A stretch of DNA of 64,000 bases from Pseudomonas caspiana (GTDB taxonomy: Bacteria; Pseudomonadota; Gammaproteobacteria; Pseudomonadales; Pseudomonadaceae). The stretch covers positions 32,351-96,350 of the forward strand of contig NZ_LOHF01000025.1 of NCBI RefSeq assembly GCF_002158995.1. The letters are read 5' to 3'. The notes beneath the pieces are model-generated. The model had not been told where the DNA came from and did no database searches. It worked only from the letters and a program-made list of their open reading frames with translations. This document shows positions 61,881 through 64,000 of the stretch, in pieces. Within the stretch, counting starts at the first letter, position 1, and every line of letters starts with the position of its first letter. The position numbers and the translations under genes are program-made.

Positions 61881-62666
61881 ATGGAACCGGTTCTGGCCCT
61901 GACCAATGGGCAGATTGGCACGTGGGTCGCAAGCTTCTTGCTGCCGATGTTCCGTATTACCGCGCTGCTGATGACCATGCCGATCATCGGTACGACACTG
62001 GTTCCCGGTCGCGTGCGTCTTTATTTTGCGCTGGCCATCACCGTGGTGGTGGCGCCCGTGCTGCCGCCGATGCCGGAGGTCAATGCACTGGATCTGACGG
62101 CGCTGCTGTTGGTGGGTGAGCAGATCATCATTGGCGCAGGGCTGGGACTGTGCCTTCAGTTGTTCTTTCATTCCTTTGTGGTGGCCGGGCAGATCATTTC
62201 CACGCAGATGGGGATGGGCTTTGCGTCCATGGTGGACCCCACCAACGGCGTGTCATCGGCGGTGATAGGGCAGTTTTTCACCATGCTGGTCACGCTGGTG
62301 TTTCTAGGTATGAATGGCCACTTGGTGGTGATAGAAACCCTGATCGAAAGCTTTACGACCCTGCCCGTGGGCGGCGGTCTGCTGGTTTCAAATTTCTGGG
62401 CGCTGGCCAACGGTCTGGGCTGGGTGATGGCGGCCGGTTTGAAACTGGTGTTGCCAGCAATCACGGCACTTCTGGTGGTCAACATCGCCTTCGGCGTCAT
62501 GACGCGCGCTGCTCCGCAATTGAATATTTTTTCGATCGGTTTCCCGCTGACGCTGGTGTTGGGTATGTTTATCCTGTGGCTCAGCCTGGGCGACATTCTC
62601 AATCAGTACCAGCCGCTGGCAACTCAGGCCTTGCAGAATTTGCGCGACATGGTGAGGGCTCGCTGA
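61881..62666 (+). CDS. fliR: Flagellar export gate protein FliR
   Basis: 261-residue multi-pass membrane protein that completes the FliP5Q4R1 gate. Motifs are FRITALLMTMPIIGTTLVPG near the start and GMGFASMVDPTNGVSSAVIG in the middle. flhB begins 1 base after its stop. Confidence 0.97.
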   Translation: MEPVLALTNGQIGTWVASFLLPMFRITALLMTMPIIGTTLVPGRVRLYFALAITVVVAPVLPPMPEVNALDLTALLLVGEQIIIGAGLGLCLQLFFHSFVVAGQIISTQMGMGFASMVDPTNGVSSAVIGQFFTMLVTLVFLGMNGHLVVIETLIESFTTLPVGGGLLVSNFWALANGLGWVMAAGLKLVLPAITALLVVNIAFGVMTRAAPQLNIFSIGFPLTLVLGMFILWLSLGDILNQYQPLATQALQNLRDMVRAR

Positions 62667-62667
62667 C

Positions 62668-63804
62668 ATGGCCGAGAACGAGAATGGTCAGGACAAGACA
62701 GAAGACCCCACGGATAAAAAGGTCCGTGATTCTCGGGCCGAAGGTCAGATCGCGCGTTCCAAGGAGCTGAACACGCTGGCAATCATGATGGCGGGCGCCA
62801 TCGGATTACTGGTTGAAGGCGCGGACATTGCCCAGGCGATGTCTTACATGATGACCTCCAACTTCAGCATTACCCGTGAAGTCCTTATGGATCAGGGCTC
62901 CATGGGGCGCATGCTGTTGGCCACCGGCAAGCTGGCGCTGGTCGTCATGATGCCGTTTTTACTGGTCATGCTCGCTTCTGCGGTGATCGGCCCTATCTCG
63001 TTGGGTGGCTGGTTATTTGCCACAAAGTCCCTGGCCCCCAAATTCAGCCGCATGAACCCGCTGGCCGGGCTCAAGCGTATGTTTTCCCCCAATGCGCTAA
63101 TCGAGCTGCTGAAATCCTTCGCCAAGTTCGTCATCGTGCTGATTGTGGCGCTGGTGGTGCTTAACATGGAAAAGGCCGCGCTGGTTTCCATTGCCCATGA
63201 GCCATTGGAGCAGGCGATCATTCACAGTCTGCAAGTTGTAGGCTGGAGCACATTGTGGATGGCCTGCGGCCTTATTTTCATCGCCGCCGTCGATGTGCCA
63301 TTCCAGCTATGGGAAGCGCACAAAAAACTCTTGATGACCAAACAGGAAGTACGCGATGAGCATAAAAACTCGGAGGGTAGTCCTGAGGTCAAGCAGCGGA
63401 TTCGCCAACTGCGTTATGAGATGTCGCAGCGGCGGATGATGGAATCGATTCCCCAGGCTGATGTGATCATTACCAACCCGACCCACTTTGCTGTCGCGCT
63501 CAAGTACGATCCTGAGCAGGGCGGGGCGCCGATGCTGGTAGCCAAGGGGGTGGACTTTGTGGCGTTGAAGATTCGGGAGATTGGTGCGCACAACCAGATT
63601 CTGATTCTCGAGTCGCCAGGTCTGGCGCGTTCGATCTATTACAGTACCGAGCTTGATCAGGAGATCCCGGGCGGCTTGTACCTGGCTGTTGCGCAGGTCC
63701 TGGCGTATGTGTATCAGATCCGTCAGTACCATGCGGGGCAGGGCAAGCGCCCGGATCCGCTGGGGGATATCACTATTCCGCCAGATTTGCAGCGGGATTC
63801 TTGA
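62668..63804 (+). CDS. flhB: Flagellar export switch protein FlhB
   Basis: 378-residue membrane protein with four helices and a cytoplasmic domain that self-cleaves at NPTH (residues 270-273, VIITNPTHFAVALKYDP). It changes export from hook to filament substrates on the FliK signal. It has the N-terminal QDKTEDPTDKKVRDSRAEGQ motif. Last complete gene of the window; flhA would be expected further on or elsewhere. Confidence 0.97.
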   Translation: MAENENGQDKTEDPTDKKVRDSRAEGQIARSKELNTLAIMMAGAIGLLVEGADIAQAMSYMMTSNFSITREVLMDQGSMGRMLLATGKLALVVMMPFLLVMLASAVIGPISLGGWLFATKSLAPKFSRMNPLAGLKRMFSPNALIELLKSFAKFVIVLIVALVVLNMEKAALVSIAHEPLEQAIIHSLQVVGWSTLWMACGLIFIAAVDVPFQLWEAHKKLLMTKQEVRDEHKNSEGSPEVKQRIRQLRYEMSQRRMMESIPQADVIITNPTHFAVALKYDPEQGGAPMLVAKGVDFVALKIREIGAHNQILILESPGLARSIYYSTELDQEIPGGLYLAVAQVLAYVYQIRQYHAGQGKRPDPLGDITIPPDLQRDS

Positions 63805-64000
63805 GGTTTGCTATTGCTGCTAACTGCGCTGGTGCCGTCGCGGCCGCGATTATTGAGTACATATCCGTTACCGCATTCAGGGCTGATATTGGTTGCGCTT
63901 TTACAGCGCCTCACTTTTGGGCCCAAAAGTAAGCAAAAGGCTTTTACCCCACCACTTGGTCCCTCGCCTAGGCTCGGGATGCCCGCCCGCAGATCTGAAA
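63805..64000. other. Non-coding sequence after flhB
   Basis: No gene recognised. The stretch from about 63900 (TTTTGGGCCCAAAAGTAAGC, then CAAAAGGCTTTTACC) resembles a sequence I recall as repeated in Pseudomonas intergenic regions. It contains a small palindrome, TTTTGGGCCCAAAA. Confidence 0.4.

Noticed and set aside
62150..62770. 206-codon plus-strand frame within fliR and flhB
   Set aside because: Out of frame with both certain genes and without membrane or other motifs.
63723..63926. 67-codon minus-strand frame after flhB
   Set aside because: Overlaps the flhB end and repeat-like DNA; no recognisable product.
1..64000. tRNA, rRNA, CRISPR arrays and intact insertion sequences
   Set aside because: I looked for cloverleaf ends, regularly spaced direct repeats and transposase motifs and saw none I could support by eye.

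Overview
The window is almost entirely a Pseudomonas polar-flagellum locus. The flagellin (282 aa) carries the plant-immunogenic flg22 region in its P. syringae form. It also has serines at all six positions (143, 164, 176, 183, 193, 201) that I recall as glycosylation sites in P. syringae pv. tabaci. Together with the glycosylation genes beside it, this points to the P. syringae group or a close relative. The species call is inference.

Layout. 1-4 kb: 5' part of a TonB-dependent siderophore receptor (minus strand, cut by the window edge), then an overlapping response regulator (REC-TPR) and small histidine kinase pair. 4.3-11 kb: a minus-strand sugar-modification island with a low-GC hexapeptide acyltransferase, a decayed stretch, a 1173-aa multi-domain glycosyltransferase, a methyltransferase and a VioA-type sugar aminotransferase. 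11.3-14.1 kb: a glutamine-synthetase-family ligase and an MFS transporter. 14.3-16.9 kb (minus): flgZ-flgN-flgM-flgA. 17-18.8 kb: cheV-cheR. 19.2-31.5 kb: flgBCDE and flgFGHIJKL. 31.5-39.4 kb: fgt1-like, fgt2-like and a FabH-like ketoacyl-ACP synthase. 39.9-43.5 kb: fliC-flaG-fliD-fliS-fliT. 43.7-47.9 kb: fleQ and fleSR. 48.2-54.1 kb: fliEFGHIJ. 54.3-56.7 kb: hsbA-hsbR-hptB. 56.8-63.8 kb: fliK and fliLMNOPQR-flhB. The window ends in non-coding, repeat-like sequence.

How it works together. FleQ (master sigma54 activator) and FleSR sit in the middle of the locus. I find good sigma54 (-24/-12) promoters, with GG-N10-GC spacing, before flgB, flgF, flgA, fleS, fliE, fliK and fliL. Sigma28-type promoters lie before fliC and probably before cheV and flgM. 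FlgM is the anti-sigma28 factor, and HsbA/HsbR/HptB is a partner-switching module known in P. aeruginosa to act through FlgM and a diguanylate cyclase. The sugar island, the Fgt proteins and the FabH-like enzyme are best explained as the machinery that builds and attaches an acylated viosamine-type glycan to flagellin.

Most unusual points: a decayed C-terminal fragment of a second hook/rod-type protein just after flgE; a nested inverted-repeat element of about 117 bp in front of hsbA; an interlocked divergent sigma54/sigma28 promoter between flgA and cheV; and three related giant glycosyltransferases in two separate glycosylation blocks. I found no tRNA, rRNA, CRISPR array or intact insertion sequence.
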